Shown: positions 26,862 to 36,027 of the stretch, piece after piece
Layout of the letters: the number at the start of each line of letters is the position of its first letter
Numbering within the stretch: the stretch's first letter is position 1
Assembly (NCBI RefSeq): GCF_000952855.1
Contig: NZ_JSVU01000001.1
Coordinates: 372,001-436,000 of the forward strand
From: Aequorivita vladivostokensis
Lineage (GTDB): Bacteria > Bacteroidota > Bacteroidia > Flavobacteriales > Flavobacteriaceae
Direction of reading: 5' to 3'
Length of the DNA stretch: 64,000 nt
Translations under genes and position numbers: made by a program
The notes under the pieces: generated by a model
The model's database searches: none
What the model was told of the DNA's origin: nothing
Seen by the model: the letters and a program-made list of their open reading frames with translations, nothing else

Positions 26862-28890
26862 GATTTTTGAAATATTCATAAATCGCAAGTTGCGACTGTA
26901 CTTTCTTTGCTGAATTTTTTACGTATTCATTCTTTTGTTCGGCATCGATAATTCGGGCTTTTACGTTATCGTTCAGCTCTATATTGATAATATCGCGAAT
27001 GGTTTTTTTATGGTCTTCATCCAAAATGGGCGTTACCACTTCAATGCGGTGGGTCAAGTTGCGAGTCATCCAATCTGCCGAGCCTATAAAAAGTTGCTCG
27101 TCGCCATCATTTCCGAAAATATAAATTCTTCCGTGCTCCAAAAAGCGGTCCACTATACTGGTAATGGAAATATTTTCACTCTGACCTTCTATTCCGGGAA
27201 CAAGGGAGCACATTCCGCGAATCAATAACCGTACTTCAACCCCTGCATTGCTGGCTTTGTAAAGTTCCTTTATCATTCCCTCGTCCTGCAGACTGTTCAT
27301 TTTTAGAATAATCAAACCCTTTTTGCCTTCGTTGGCAAGGGCGATTTCCCGTTCCACCAAGGCCGTAAAACGTTCGCGGGTGGTAAATGGCGACACCAAT
27401 AATTGCTTTGTCTTTGGCACAATCATATCGCGCTCCAAGACCATAAATACTTTCTTAAGGTCCTTGGTTATTTTTTTGTGGGCCGTCATCAATCCAAAAT
27501 CTGTGTAAAGGGTGGCCGTATTTTCGTTGAAATTGCCAGTGGCAATGTAGGCATAGCGCTTGATTTTTTCTTCAACTTCCCTTTCAATATAAAGTATTTT
27601 GGAATGCACCTTAATATCGGGATAACTGTAAATGACCCGCGCTCCATTTTTTCTGAAAATGGCGCCCCATTTTAAATTGTTTTGTTCGTCAAAACGGGCC
27701 TTCACCTCAATAAAAACCGATACGTCCTTTCCGTTTTTGGCGGCTAAGGCAATGGCATCGTTCAAATCAGATTCGTCTGCCGCGCGGTAAATTGTGATTT
27801 TTATGGTTTTGACCTGTGGGTCATTTGCCGCTTCCTGCATCAGTCTGATTACAGGTTTAAAACTTTGGTAGGGATAGTGCAGCAATTGGCCTTTTTTGTC
27901 GATAGCCTCGAAAATCGAATTACAATTTTCCAATACCGGATGGGGAAGTGGCGGCAGCTTTTCATTGGACAGCTTTATCTGCGTGGGGTTGGGGAACTGC
28001 ATAAAATCCTTAAAATTATGATAGCGCCCGCCCAGGACCACATCGGTATGGGTTACGTCCAGTGCCTTTTTCAGAATTTCCCTGAAATCCTCTGGCATTT
28101 CGGGGTCTATTAAAACCCGCGTGGCCTGGCCCGTATCGCGATTGGGAAGGGCGGCTTTTATCTTTTCCATTAAATTACCGGAGAATTCATCCTCGATATA
28201 CAATTCGGCATCGCGCGAAATTTTAAGGGAATGAAAGGCCGTATCCCTTTTTTCTGAAAATTCCTTCTGAAGGTTGTATTTTAAAATATCGTCAATAAAA
28301 GTAATGTGAAATGTTTTGTCGTCCGCCGAAGGGAAAACAAAAAACCGTGGCTCCGTCTCGGGAATTTCCACCATTAAAAATTCATCGTCGGCAGTTTGGG
28401 CGGCCAAGTAAAGCCTTTCGTTTTTTACGAATACCGAATGTTGCTCGGTGCAGGGATTGCAGCTTATTTCGGTAATCTGCTTTAGGCTTTCCTCATAATA
28501 TTTGGTTGCGATTTCCCGCTGTTCTTCCGAAAAATTCTCGTGGCGTATCAAATGTATTCCTTCCGAAGCCAACTGCGGAATTATTTCTTCATTGAAAATT
28601 TTTCCGAATTCATTTTGCTGGATATCGACCTGTTTTTTGATTTCCTTTAAAACCTTGTTGGGTTTGGTAATCAGCTTTTTCCGAAGCGGTTTTTCAATGG
28701 TTTTTATCTGTCGGATATCGGAAACCCGAACGCGAAAAAATTCATCGAGATTTGATGAAAAAATTGCCAAAAACTTGATGCGCTCATAGAGCGGATTGCG
28801 CACGTCTGCCGCTTCCTGCAGAACGCGATGGTTAAAGCGGAGCCAGGAAAGGTCTCGATGGTAAAATTTAGTATTGTAGAGTGATGCCAT
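26851..28890 (-). CDS. ppk1: Polyphosphate kinase 1
   Basis: A 679-residue enzyme that reversibly transfers the terminal phosphate of ATP to polyphosphate. N-terminal YHRDLSWLRFNHRVLQEA and SNLDEFFRVRV are characteristic. The two phospholipase D-like catalytic domains carry KVHSKILYIERE with the phosphorylated histidine and ATGNFNENTATLYTDFGLM, and later RGMCSLVPGIEG and HGRIYIFGNDG. Length is normal for the family. The gene is followed downstream (on the map, to its left) by convergent App1 with an 11-base overlap. PPi and polyphosphate enzymes (ppa, hppA, ppk1) therefore cluster within 8 kb. Confidence 0.96.
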   Translation of the reverse strand: MASLYNTKFYHRDLSWLRFNHRVLQEAADVRNPLYERIKFLAIFSSNLDEFFRVRVSDIRQIKTIEKPLRKKLITKPNKVLKEIKKQVDIQQNEFGKIFNEEIIPQLASEGIHLIRHENFSEEQREIATKYYEESLKQITEISCNPCTEQHSVFVKNERLYLAAQTADDEFLMVEIPETEPRFFVFPSADDKTFHITFIDDILKYNLQKEFSEKRDTAFHSLKISRDAELYIEDEFSGNLMEKIKAALPNRDTGQATRVLIDPEMPEDFREILKKALDVTHTDVVLGGRYHNFKDFMQFPNPTQIKLSNEKLPPLPHPVLENCNSIFEAIDKKGQLLHYPYQSFKPVIRLMQEAANDPQVKTIKITIYRAADESDLNDAIALAAKNGKDVSVFIEVKARFDEQNNLKWGAIFRKNGARVIYSYPDIKVHSKILYIEREVEEKIKRYAYIATGNFNENTATLYTDFGLMTAHKKITKDLKKVFMVLERDMIVPKTKQLLVSPFTTRERFTALVEREIALANEGKKGLIILKMNSLQDEGMIKELYKASNAGVEVRLLIRGMCSLVPGIEGQSENISITSIVDRFLEHGRIYIFGNDGDEQLFIGSADWMTRNLTHRIEVVTPILDEDHKKTIRDIINIELNDNVKARIIDAEQKNEYVKNSAKKVQSQLAIYEYFKNLTE

Positions 28891-28948
28891 AGTATAATGG
28901 CAAAATAATGGTTTTACGGATAGAATACTGTAAGGGAAACGTTAAGGT

Positions 28949-29563
28949 TTAAAATAGCCCGTGAAGCTCCGCGTCTATCTTATTGATTACTTGGCCCAAA
29001 TGCTCGGGATCGTCCACAAAATTTATGTTGTCCACGTCAAAAATAATGAGGTTGCCCTTATCATACCCGTGGATCCACGCTTCGTACCTTTCGTTCAAAC
29101 GGCTTAGGTAGTCAATGCTGATGGAATTTTCATAATCGCGGCCGCGCTTGTGTATCTGGTTCACCAAATTTGGAATGCTGCTGCGCAAATAGATAAGTAG
29201 ATCGGGACCTTCGGTAACGCTTTCCATTAAATCGAAAAGCGAGCGGTAGTTTTCAAAATCGCGGTTGGTCATCAAGCCCATGGCGTGCAGATTTGGCGCA
29301 AAAATGTAGGCATCTTCGTAAATGGTCCTATCCTGGATTACGTTCTTTCCCTTTTCGCGAATTTCGAGAATCTGGCGAAAGCGGCTGTTCAAAAAGTAGA
29401 TTTGAAGGTTAAAGGACCAACGCTCCATCTGGTTGTAGAAATCGTCCAAATAGGGGTTGTCCTCCACATCTTCATAATGGGCCTGCCATTTGTAATGTTT
29501 TGCCAATAAACGGGTAAGGGTGGTTTTTCCGGAACCTATGTTTCCTGCAATTGCAACGTGCAT
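28949..29563 (-). CDS. Deoxynucleoside kinase
   Basis: A 204-residue kinase of the dNK/dGK-dCK family, phosphorylating deoxynucleosides for salvage. It has the P-loop GNIGSGKTT at residues 7-15, the catalytic acidic motif VIQDRTIYEDAYIFA (DR-type arginine and glutamate) and the lid-like RGRDYENSI. ATG 29563 lies two bases before the end of the upstream gene (29566), so the two minus-strand genes are probably co-transcribed. Substrate spectrum is not predictable from sequence. Confidence 0.93.
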   Translation of the reverse strand: MHVAIAGNIGSGKTTLTRLLAKHYKWQAHYEDVEDNPYLDDFYNQMERWSFNLQIYFLNSRFRQILEIREKGKNVIQDRTIYEDAYIFAPNLHAMGLMTNRDFENYRSLFDLMESVTEGPDLLIYLRSSIPNLVNQIHKRGRDYENSISIDYLSRLNERYEAWIHGYDKGNLIIFDVDNINFVDDPEHLGQVINKIDAELHGLF

Positions 29564-29565
29564 AG

Positions 29566-30366
29566 CTATTCTTTCTTTGGGGTGGTTAGTTTAAATTTGC
29601 GCAAAATTTCGCCGTCATAAATATACAGGAAATCATTTGTAAGCTGCAAGTCTTTAATGGTTATTTCGGGCAACTTCAGCTGCACGGTGGTATGATCCAT
29701 TTCCGTATTTCTTCTTGCAAAATCCGGAAGGTAATAAAGCGAGTTTTCTTTTAAGGCGACCAAGTTTTCGTTCTGCTGAATTATTTTTTCGTAGCCTTCC
29801 GAAGGTGCCTCATTCAGAATACTTCCGTAAATATTAAAGGCGCGCAATTTTTTTTCGGTCAAAGTGAAGCAATAATTGAAATTACTGGCCTGCGAGAGCA
29901 ATTTTCCTGGGAAGGGCTGCGAAACCACGGTCTGCAATTTTGAGCCGTAATTATACATTTCCAACTGTTGCGTGTCCACATTAAAGAGCCACAAGCTGTT
30001 GCCGCCGGCGTTGGTGGCGGTACTTACGTTCAAAAATTGCGGCAGGTTGTTAAAGTTGATGCGTTCAATCTCATTCAGTTTGTTGTCCAGCATCACCACC
30101 GTATTCGTATCCTGAAAAAATACGACCACTTTCAGCGGGTTGATGATATCTACGGAAGTGATCCGCCCCAATTGCAGATCGTTAAAGAGAAAATTACCAT
30201 CGGGGCCCTGTTTGTGGATTACACTGTCTTTTATGAAATAACTGTTTTTGTAATTATCAAAACCTATAAATCTATCGGCAACAAAAGGAACTTTACTTTC
30301 AAGCGTGACGCTTTGGGCAATGCCAAGGTGGCAAACAAGCAATAAAAAGAGGAAAAGCTGTTTCAT
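29566..30366 (-). CDS. Secreted or periplasmic hypothetical protein, propeller-like
   Basis: A 266-residue exported protein of unknown function. A signal peptide is clear (MKQLFLFLLLVCHLGIAQS, cleaved after AQ). The mature part consists of short beta-strand repeats with aromatic and Asp/Asn turns (FIGFDNYKNSYFI, LWLFNVDTQQLEMYNY, LYYLPDFARRN), suggesting a small beta-propeller. The frame is open upstream to 30411, but ATG 30366 starts the signal peptide. Its leader is an element shared with the DUF4136 lipoprotein gene at 59808. The dNK gene follows directly. Confidence 0.78.
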   Translation of the reverse strand: MKQLFLFLLLVCHLGIAQSVTLESKVPFVADRFIGFDNYKNSYFIKDSVIHKQGPDGNFLFNDLQLGRITSVDIINPLKVVVFFQDTNTVVMLDNKLNEIERINFNNLPQFLNVSTATNAGGNSLWLFNVDTQQLEMYNYGSKLQTVVSQPFPGKLLSQASNFNYCFTLTEKKLRAFNIYGSILNEAPSEGYEKIIQQNENLVALKENSLYYLPDFARRNTEMDHTTVQLKLPEITIKDLQLTNDFLYIYDGEILRKFKLTTPKKE

Positions 30367-30462
30367 CTGTGTACGATATTTGAGAAATAGGAAGAAGGAA
30401 TGCCGCGACATAGATATTCATTTCGTTTACAATTTGTTAATCGGCATTTCATAAAGTTGCAA
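30367..30462 (-). promoter_or_regulatory. Shared leader element, copy A
   Basis: A 96-base region ending at the start codon of the 30366 gene. It shares two conserved blocks with 59809-59901: one next to the start codon (GATGGAATGCC-type, plus-strand ATATTTGAGAAATAGGAAG) and one distal (GGCATTTCATA then GTTGCAA). The arms GGAATGCCG (30397-30405) and CGGCATTTC (30442-30450) can pair. Confidence 0.7.
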
Positions 30463-30575
30463 GTTACAAAATGAAGGTTTTATTTAAACGAAAAATAATG
30501 TAACAGATTATAAACTGGGACGTCTTAGTGTTAAGAACGCTATTTGTTCAAACAAATTAAACTATTTTTAAACAT

Positions 30576-30605
30576 TTTGGTCAAAGTGTTTTACTTTTAC
30601 ATTTA
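30576..30605 (+). promoter_or_regulatory. Putative promoter of the GLPGLI gene
   Basis: TTTG (30576-30579), an 18-base spacer and TACATTTA (30598-30605), one base off TAnnTTTG. It lies 17 bases before the ATG. Confidence 0.4.
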
Positions 30606-30622
30606 CCATCAAAATATTATTT

Positions 30623-31498
30623 ATGATACGATATACCCTAATATTCCTATTACTTTTATCATTTAGCATAAACGCCCAAAACATCAGCGGCCAAGCCTTT
30701 TACGAATCCAAGACCACGGTAGATATGGACGCTCTTGGCGGCGGCCGTGAAATGAGCGAGGAGATGAAAAAAACCGTCGCCCAAATGATGAAGAGTGCCT
30801 TGGAGAAAACCTACATTCTTACTTTCAACAAAGACGAATCCATTTATAAGGAACAGGAAAAGCTGGATGCCGCCCCGATGAATCCCGGTTTTAAGATGAT
30901 GATGAGCAGCTACACGCCCGGCGCACAGTACAAAAACCTAAAAACGGGACGGATAATTGAGGAAAATGAATTCTTTGGAAAGCAGTTTTTGGTAACAGAT
31001 TCCATCAAAAGCTTGGATTGGCAAATCACCAAGGAATCCAAGCCCATTGGGCAATACATCGCTTTCAAGGCCACGGCAATCAAAAAGGTGGACCCGAACG
31101 ATTACAGCATGGCGCGCCCAAAAAAGAAGGACGAAAAAGAAAACGCCGAAATTAAAAAGGATACCGCCCAACCCCAAGACCCGATGGACATGATTGAAAT
31201 TCCAGAGGAAATTGAGGTAACGGCTTGGTTTACGCCACAAATTCCGGTGAGCAATGGGCCCGGGGAGTACGCAGGTTTACCCGGACTTATTTTGGAATTG
31301 AATGTTTACAGAACCACGCTTTTATGTTCCAAAATAGTGATGAATCCAAAAGATTCCGAAAAAATTGAGCCGCCAACGAAGGGCAAAAAGGTAACCCGCG
31401 AGGAATACGTAAAAATAGTAAAGGAAAAAACTGAAGAGCTTCGGGAGAATTTTCAGAATAGGGGCGGCAATGGCCGTCGCGGTGGATTTGGGGGGTAA
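30623..31498 (+). CDS. GLPGLI family protein
   Basis: A 291-residue exported protein of the Bacteroidota GLPGLI family, named for the motif seen here as YAGLPGLILEL near residue 216. It begins with a signal peptide (MIRYTLIFLLLLSFSINAQ). The last 50 residues are basic and end in a Gly/Arg-rich tail (RGGNGRRGGFGG). Function is unknown, but the family is regularly encoded just before a TonB-dependent-receptor-like outer membrane protein, as here (96 bases apart). A palindromic repeat occupies the gap. The pair may act together at the outer membrane. Confidence 0.9.
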   Translation: MIRYTLIFLLLLSFSINAQNISGQAFYESKTTVDMDALGGGREMSEEMKKTVAQMMKSALEKTYILTFNKDESIYKEQEKLDAAPMNPGFKMMMSSYTPGAQYKNLKTGRIIEENEFFGKQFLVTDSIKSLDWQITKESKPIGQYIAFKATAIKKVDPNDYSMARPKKKDEKENAEIKKDTAQPQDPMDMIEIPEEIEVTAWFTPQIPVSNGPGEYAGLPGLILELNVYRTTLLCSKIVMNPKDSEKIEPPTKGKKVTREEYVKIVKEKTEELRENFQNRGGNGRRGGFGG

Positions 31499-31518
31499 TA
31501 TTAAAACTTCTTCGCGTC

Positions 31519-31570
31519 CTCTGCGCCTCTGCGGTGTAAATTTTACCGCAAAGACGCAGAGGGCGCAGAG
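31519..31570. repeat. GC-rich palindrome between GLPGLI and outer membrane protein genes
   Basis: Left arm CTCTGCGCCTCTGCGGT and right arm ACCGCAAAGACGCAGAGGGCGCAGAG form an imperfect hairpin. It is more GC-rich than its surroundings, as expected of an inserted REP-like element. Confidence 0.7.
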
Positions 31571-31594
31571 TTTGAAAATAGTTTAAAACATTAA

Positions 31595-34354
31595 ATGAAT
31601 AGAACACTAATCATCATCTTCTGCATTTTTGGATGTTCCTTGTCCGCCCAAAGCATAAAGGTAAAAGGTACCATCAAGGACAGCATCGGTAATCCGCTGG
31701 AATTTGCCAATGTAATCGCATCCGTAAAATCCTCCGGCGCCACGGAATCCTACGGAATTACCAATCATCAAGGCCGGTATCAATTAGACCTTCCCAAAGG
31801 AAATACCTACATTTTGCGAGCAAGCTTTCTGGGTTACGAAACCAAGGAGCAAACGGTAAATGTGCCCGCCGACGCCGAAAATATCGACTTAGATTTCATT
31901 TTAAATCCGCAAGAAAACCAATTGGACGATGTGGAAATTGTGTATGAAATGCCCGTAACCGTAAAAGGCGATACCATAGTTTACAACGCAGACAGTTTCA
32001 CAAATGGCGACGAAAGAAAGCTGGGCGACGTGATGAAAAAGCTTCCCGGCGTTGAGGTAAACGACGAAGGCGAAATACAAGTGGAGGGAAAGACCGTTTC
32101 AAAAGTAATGGTGGAAGGCAAGGATTTCTTTGACGGCGACAGCAAATTAGCAACCAAAAACATTCCCGCAGATGCCGTGGATAAAGTAGAAGTGCTTCGA
32201 AATTATAACGAAGTGGACCAAATGCGCGGCCTCGGAAACGACCGCGACAACGTGGCCATTAACATAAAACTTAAGGAAGGAAAGAAGAATTTCTGGTTTG
32301 GGGAAGTTACGGCAGGTGCGGGAATTGCGGATGAATACGGCGAAGAAAACGGCAGGTATTTGGTACACCCAAAACTTTTCTATTACAGTCCGAAGTACAG
32401 TATAAACGTGATAACAGATTTCAACAATATTGGCGAAGTGCCTTTTACATTTCGCGATTATTTCAACTTTACGGGCGGGTTTAAAAATTTCAACAAGGGC
32501 GGAGGCACCAGTTTTAGGATTAGCGATAGCGACCTTGGCTTTGCGGTTTCACAGAACGACCGCGCAAAAAGTATTGACGCAAAATTTATAGCCGGAAATT
32601 TCAGTTATGCTGTGAATGACAAACTCGATATAAGTGGTTTTGGAATTTTGAGCGATAATGAAATGAACATCGTAAACAATTCCATTCGGCAGTTTATTGA
32701 AGAGGGAATTACTGAAAACACCAGTACGAATAACGACCAGCGCAACCAATTGGCAATGCTGAAATTGAGCAGTACCTATAAACCGAATGTAAATTTTCAG
32801 CTGGATTACGACGCGCTTATCAAAACTTCAAAGCAAACGGAGGACGACGCCACCATTTCAATAGTGGGAGGCAATCAAAACGACATTTCCGAAGTGAAGG
32901 AAAACAAGCCTTTTTCCATCAATCAAACGGCGAACGCTTACTATACTTTAAACGACAAAAATATTTTTGCTGCGGAAGTCCAGCATTTATATCAGAACGA
33001 AGATCCGTTTTACCAAGCGGTGCAGGACGATGTTCCTTTTCGCGGCGTTTTCACGGAAATAGACGAAATGAATCCCTTCAATAGCGATGCCGATACGTTT
33101 GACCCTTTGGAGAAATCGGACCGATATAACATCAACCAAAATAAAACCGTGAAAAGTAACAAGTTGGATGCAAAGGTTGATTATTACTATGTTCTCAACA
33201 ATGTGAGCAATTTGAATTTTACGCTTGGAACTACCTACAGTAACCAAAATTTCAATTCCGGAATATTTCAGATTTTGGACAACGGCAGCCAAAATGATTT
33301 CACCGAGGACGATTTCAACAATGATGTAACCTACACATTTACCGATGCTTTTTTAGGGCTTCACTATAAACTGAAAAGTGGGAAATTCATCTTTAATCCG
33401 GGCGTTACGCTTCACAATTACTATCTGAAAAACGAGCAATTGGGCGCCGCTTCCACTCAAAACGATTGGAGAGTTCTGCCCGACGTAAACGTGGTTTTGG
33501 AATTGAAGAAAAGTGAAAATCTGCGTTTCAATTATGCAATCACTTCAGAATACAGCGATGTGAACAATTATGCCGAAGCCTATGTTTTCAATAATTACAA
33601 CCGTCTTTTCCGCGGAAATCGGGAGCTGGAAAATTCGCTTTCGCACAGTTATAATTTAACCTATTTCAGTTTTAATCTTTTCAACTACACCAACATTGGC
33701 GGAAATTTAAGTTATACCCGACGCATCGATGCCATCAAGACCGATACGGATTTGGTGGGCATTAGCCAGGTGAGCAGAGCTGTTAATTTTGACAGCAATT
33801 TTCCCGACGAAACGTTTTCGGCCTTGGGACGGTTCAGCAAAACAATCAAAAAGGTACAGTTCAAGCTGGATGCGGCCGTTTTCCTGAGCAAGACCAACAA
33901 TATCATTAACGGGGAAATCCGCGCGAGTAAAAGTTTTACGCAGAATTACAACGCCAGTGTTTTAAGCAATTTCAAAAGCTTTCCAAATTTTGAGGTGGGC
34001 TATCGCTTTATGAAAAACGATTACGACAACGGCGGTTCTACCCAGATATTTTTTACAAATCGCCCGTATGCCAACGTGAATATTCGGTTTTTGAAAAACT
34101 TCAATCTTTTTGCCGAGTGGGATTATTACAATTATACCAACGAGGCCAAAACGATAGGGAACAGCTACTCTTTCTTTAACGCAAATCTCTATTACCAAAA
34201 CGGGGATAGTCCTTGGGAATTTTCGGTGCGGGCCACAAATATCCTCGATACCGAATCTATCAACAACGATAGTTTTACGGACCAATTCAACACCACTTCG
34301 CAGTATTTCGTGATGCCCCGTATTGTGATGTTTGTTATAAAATATGATTTGTAG
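31595..34354 (+). CDS. TonB-dependent-receptor-like outer membrane beta-barrel protein
   Basis: A 919-residue outer membrane protein. It has a signal peptide (IIIFCIFGCSLSAQS), a carboxypeptidase-regulatory-like domain (about 22-105: GTIKDSIGNPLEFANVIA, YQLDLPKGNTYILRASFLGYE in part), a plug-like domain (about 120-220: LGDVMKKLPGVEVNDEGE and VEGKDFFDGD) and a long barrel of aromatic-ended strands to the C-terminus. It belongs to the outer-membrane-beta-barrel group often paired with GLPGLI proteins. No SusD partner is present, so glycan uptake is not indicated; cargo is unknown. A hairpin with T-run follows at 34436. Confidence 0.9.
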   Translation: MNRTLIIIFCIFGCSLSAQSIKVKGTIKDSIGNPLEFANVIASVKSSGATESYGITNHQGRYQLDLPKGNTYILRASFLGYETKEQTVNVPADAENIDLDFILNPQENQLDDVEIVYEMPVTVKGDTIVYNADSFTNGDERKLGDVMKKLPGVEVNDEGEIQVEGKTVSKVMVEGKDFFDGDSKLATKNIPADAVDKVEVLRNYNEVDQMRGLGNDRDNVAINIKLKEGKKNFWFGEVTAGAGIADEYGEENGRYLVHPKLFYYSPKYSINVITDFNNIGEVPFTFRDYFNFTGGFKNFNKGGGTSFRISDSDLGFAVSQNDRAKSIDAKFIAGNFSYAVNDKLDISGFGILSDNEMNIVNNSIRQFIEEGITENTSTNNDQRNQLAMLKLSSTYKPNVNFQLDYDALIKTSKQTEDDATISIVGGNQNDISEVKENKPFSINQTANAYYTLNDKNIFAAEVQHLYQNEDPFYQAVQDDVPFRGVFTEIDEMNPFNSDADTFDPLEKSDRYNINQNKTVKSNKLDAKVDYYYVLNNVSNLNFTLGTTYSNQNFNSGIFQILDNGSQNDFTEDDFNNDVTYTFTDAFLGLHYKLKSGKFIFNPGVTLHNYYLKNEQLGAASTQNDWRVLPDVNVVLELKKSENLRFNYAITSEYSDVNNYAEAYVFNNYNRLFRGNRELENSLSHSYNLTYFSFNLFNYTNIGGNLSYTRRIDAIKTDTDLVGISQVSRAVNFDSNFPDETFSALGRFSKTIKKVQFKLDAAVFLSKTNNIINGEIRASKSFTQNYNASVLSNFKSFPNFEVGYRFMKNDYDNGGSTQIFFTNRPYANVNIRFLKNFNLFAEWDYYNYTNEAKTIGNSYSFFNANLYYQNGDSPWEFSVRATNILDTESINNDSFTDQFNTTSQYFVMPRIVMFVIKYDL

Positions 34355-34435
34355 TTGAAAACAATTCGCACCTATTTTCAGTAAAATTATATTTAGAAGA
34401 AACGGCTGTAATATCAGTAATAATGGTAAGAAAAT

Positions 34436-34458
34436 GTAATATTGCAATATTACTTTTT
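34436..34458 (+). terminator. Possible terminator after the outer membrane protein
   Basis: Perfect 18-base palindrome GTAATATTGCAATATTAC followed by five T. The stem is AT-rich, and hairpin formation needs some central bases as loop, so strength is doubtful. Confidence 0.45.
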
Positions 34459-34639
34459 ACCTTCCCATCAAAATAATTTTTAGATCAAATCCGTACGCCA
34501 CCAATTAAAACATAACCCATATGTCTTTTTGAAAATCCTCCAATCATTGTAAAAGAATCTTTATTTTTGATACGAATTTCCGCAAAGCAAGGCATTTTAT
34601 GTCTTAAGTCTTATAGCGCAGCGGTCTTAAATCTTTTTT

Positions 34640-35254
34640 ATGCGAAACATCCTTCTCGGAATTGTAATTGCCTTTGTAATCGTCTTCGGCCTGCGGTATT
34701 GTGAAAACAAAAAGGAAAACCGTGAAATACTTGAAGCGAATACAGCCCTCATTCAAAAAGAATTGAAAAACGTGGGCAAATTGATTGTTACCGAAGGTGG
34801 TTATGCACAGGTTTTTACATATAACGACAGCAAAGATTTAATGTACGGATTATTCGATGCGCGAAAGAAAGCCTTGATTGTTATCAATGCAAAGGCAACA
34901 ATCGCCTATGATCTAAGTGAAGTGAAAACTGATATTGATGAGACTACAAAGACGGTAACCATTACAAATATTCCCGAGCCGGAGCTTTCCATAAACCCAA
35001 ACATACAGTATTATGATGTTACCCAAGATTATCTCAACCAGTTCACCGCATCAGATTACAACAAAATAAAAAGCCGGGTTGAAAAATCACTCAAAAAGAA
35101 AATTGAAGCTTCAGAATTGCGCACGAATGCTGAAAACAGACTGATTTCCGAACTTCAGAAAATTTATATTCTCACCAACTCGATGGGGTGGACGCTGAAA
35201 TACAATTCTACCGTAGTTGAAAATGAAGCGGAACTGCAAAAGCTGAAACTATAG
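34640..35254 (+). CDS. DUF4230 protein, membrane-anchored
   Basis: A 204-residue protein with one N-terminal transmembrane helix (ILLGIVIAFVIVFGLRYC) and a periplasmic DUF4230 domain: KLIVTEGGYAQVF, KALIVINAKATIAYDLSEV and VTITNIPEPELSINPNIQYYDV (key part ITNIPEPELSINP). This resembles the SPFH/band-7-like beta fold seen in the family, followed by a helix rich in charged residues. Function unknown. It overlaps the convergent nuclease gene by six bases. Upstream lie 285 bases holding the possible terminator and low-complexity repeat words. Confidence 0.87.
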   Translation: MRNILLGIVIAFVIVFGLRYCENKKENREILEANTALIQKELKNVGKLIVTEGGYAQVFTYNDSKDLMYGLFDARKKALIVINAKATIAYDLSEVKTDIDETTKTVTITNIPEPELSINPNIQYYDVTQDYLNQFTASDYNKIKSRVEKSLKKKIEASELRTNAENRLISELQKIYILTNSMGWTLKYNSTVVENEAELQKLKL

Positions 35255-35575
35255 CATGTATTCTTTCGCGTGGCCATTCTGTACCAGCCATTGGTTCAAA
35301 TCTACATCGCCAATGATAATGTTTGCAAGGTAGCGACCGTATTTTTCCTGTTTGTCCTTGTACGAATTGATGGTAACTTCCTTATCCAGAATCATCGCCC
35401 GCACAATATCGCGAACCACCAATCCTTTTTCCCGTTCCTCTCCACGAATTTCCGGAGTGTCTATTCCGTAAAGACGAAATTTCATTTGCTGAAAATGGTA
35501 AAACCCCAAATCTACCATTGCGGTAATGGTATCTCCGTCATAAACCTCTATAACTTTTGCTTTGTATTGATACAT
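35249..35575 (-). CDS. Thermonuclease-like (SNase) domain protein
   Basis: A 108-residue staphylococcal nuclease homologue. The calcium and catalytic motifs are present: YDGDTITAMVDLG, MKFRLYGIDTPEIRG (with the catalytic Arg/Glu region) and KYGRYLANIIIGDVDLN. It is shorter than staphylococcal nuclease and has no signal peptide or lipobox, so an intracellular role is likely, unlike the classic secreted enzyme. It converges on the DUF4230 gene with a six-base overlap. Confidence 0.9.
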   Translation of the reverse strand: MYQYKAKVIEVYDGDTITAMVDLGFYHFQQMKFRLYGIDTPEIRGEEREKGLVVRDIVRAMILDKEVTINSYKDKQEKYGRYLANIIIGDVDLNQWLVQNGHAKEYML

Positions 35576-35653
35576 AATTTCAAATTTTTGTTAGTCATTA
35601 TAAAGCTACAAAAAACTGAAATTCAACACTTTAAAAAATATAGAAATTTTATC

Positions 35654-35682
35654 CCTCCCTTCGGGAGGTTCAGGGTGGGCTT
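35654..35682. repeat. CCTCCCTTCGGGAGG intergenic palindrome
   Basis: Six-base GC arms CCTCCC and GGGAGG around TTC, followed by TTCAGGGTGGGCTT. It lies directly after the rhodanese stop codon. Of the same general style as the CCCCCTTTGAAGGGGG repeats in this window. Confidence 0.65.
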
Positions 35683-35986
35683 ATAATTTCTTGCTCAAAC
35701 TAAACCAGCCACCGCCATTCATCGCCTCTATACCGTTGCTTTTTAAAATTCCTGCCGCGCTGGCACTGCGCATGCCGCTTGCACAACAGGCAATTACGGG
35801 TTTATTCCATTTTTTTATTTCGCCTATTTTTGAAGAAATATTCTGGAGCGGAATATTTTTCGATCCCGGAATAGCCCCACTTTCATATTCGCCTTTGCTG
35901 CGAACATCCACGATTATGGCGCCGCGGCTTTTAAAATCCTGTATTTTCTTAGTCTTATTTCCGAATAAAAAATCAAATAGTCCCAT
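35681..35986 (-). CDS. Rhodanese-like domain protein
   Basis: A 101-residue single-domain rhodanese. The structural motifs are AIIVDVRSKGEYESGAIPGSKNIPL (shown in part: VDVRSKGEYESG) and the active-site loop ACCASGMRSASAA, where the second of two adjacent cysteines is at the catalytic position. Such proteins carry persulfide sulfur or act in thiol relay. It begins with a short hydrophobic stretch (MGLFDFLFGNK) that is not a convincing signal peptide. It lies 41 bases downstream of the aromatic hydroxylase on the same strand. Confidence 0.9.
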   Translation of the reverse strand: MGLFDFLFGNKTKKIQDFKSRGAIIVDVRSKGEYESGAIPGSKNIPLQNISSKIGEIKKWNKPVIACCASGMRSASAAGILKSNGIEAMNGGGWFSLSKKL

Positions 35987-36000
35987 ATAATATTTTTTGC

Positions 36001-36023
36001 CACCCTGAGCGCAGTCGAAGGGT
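36001..36023. repeat. GCGCAGTCGA-family repeat
   Basis: ACCCT-GAGCGCAGTCGA-AGGGT, a short hairpin with a shared GCGCAGTCGA core, in the gap between the hydroxylase and rhodanese genes. Relatives lie at 38818, 44074, 44999 and 53827. Confidence 0.75.
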
Positions 36024-36027
36024 CTTT

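Noticed and set aside
33962-34447. A 161-residue minus-strand frame over the end of the outer membrane protein gene
   Set aside because: No domain or motif, mostly antisense to a clear gene, and no promoter or start context.
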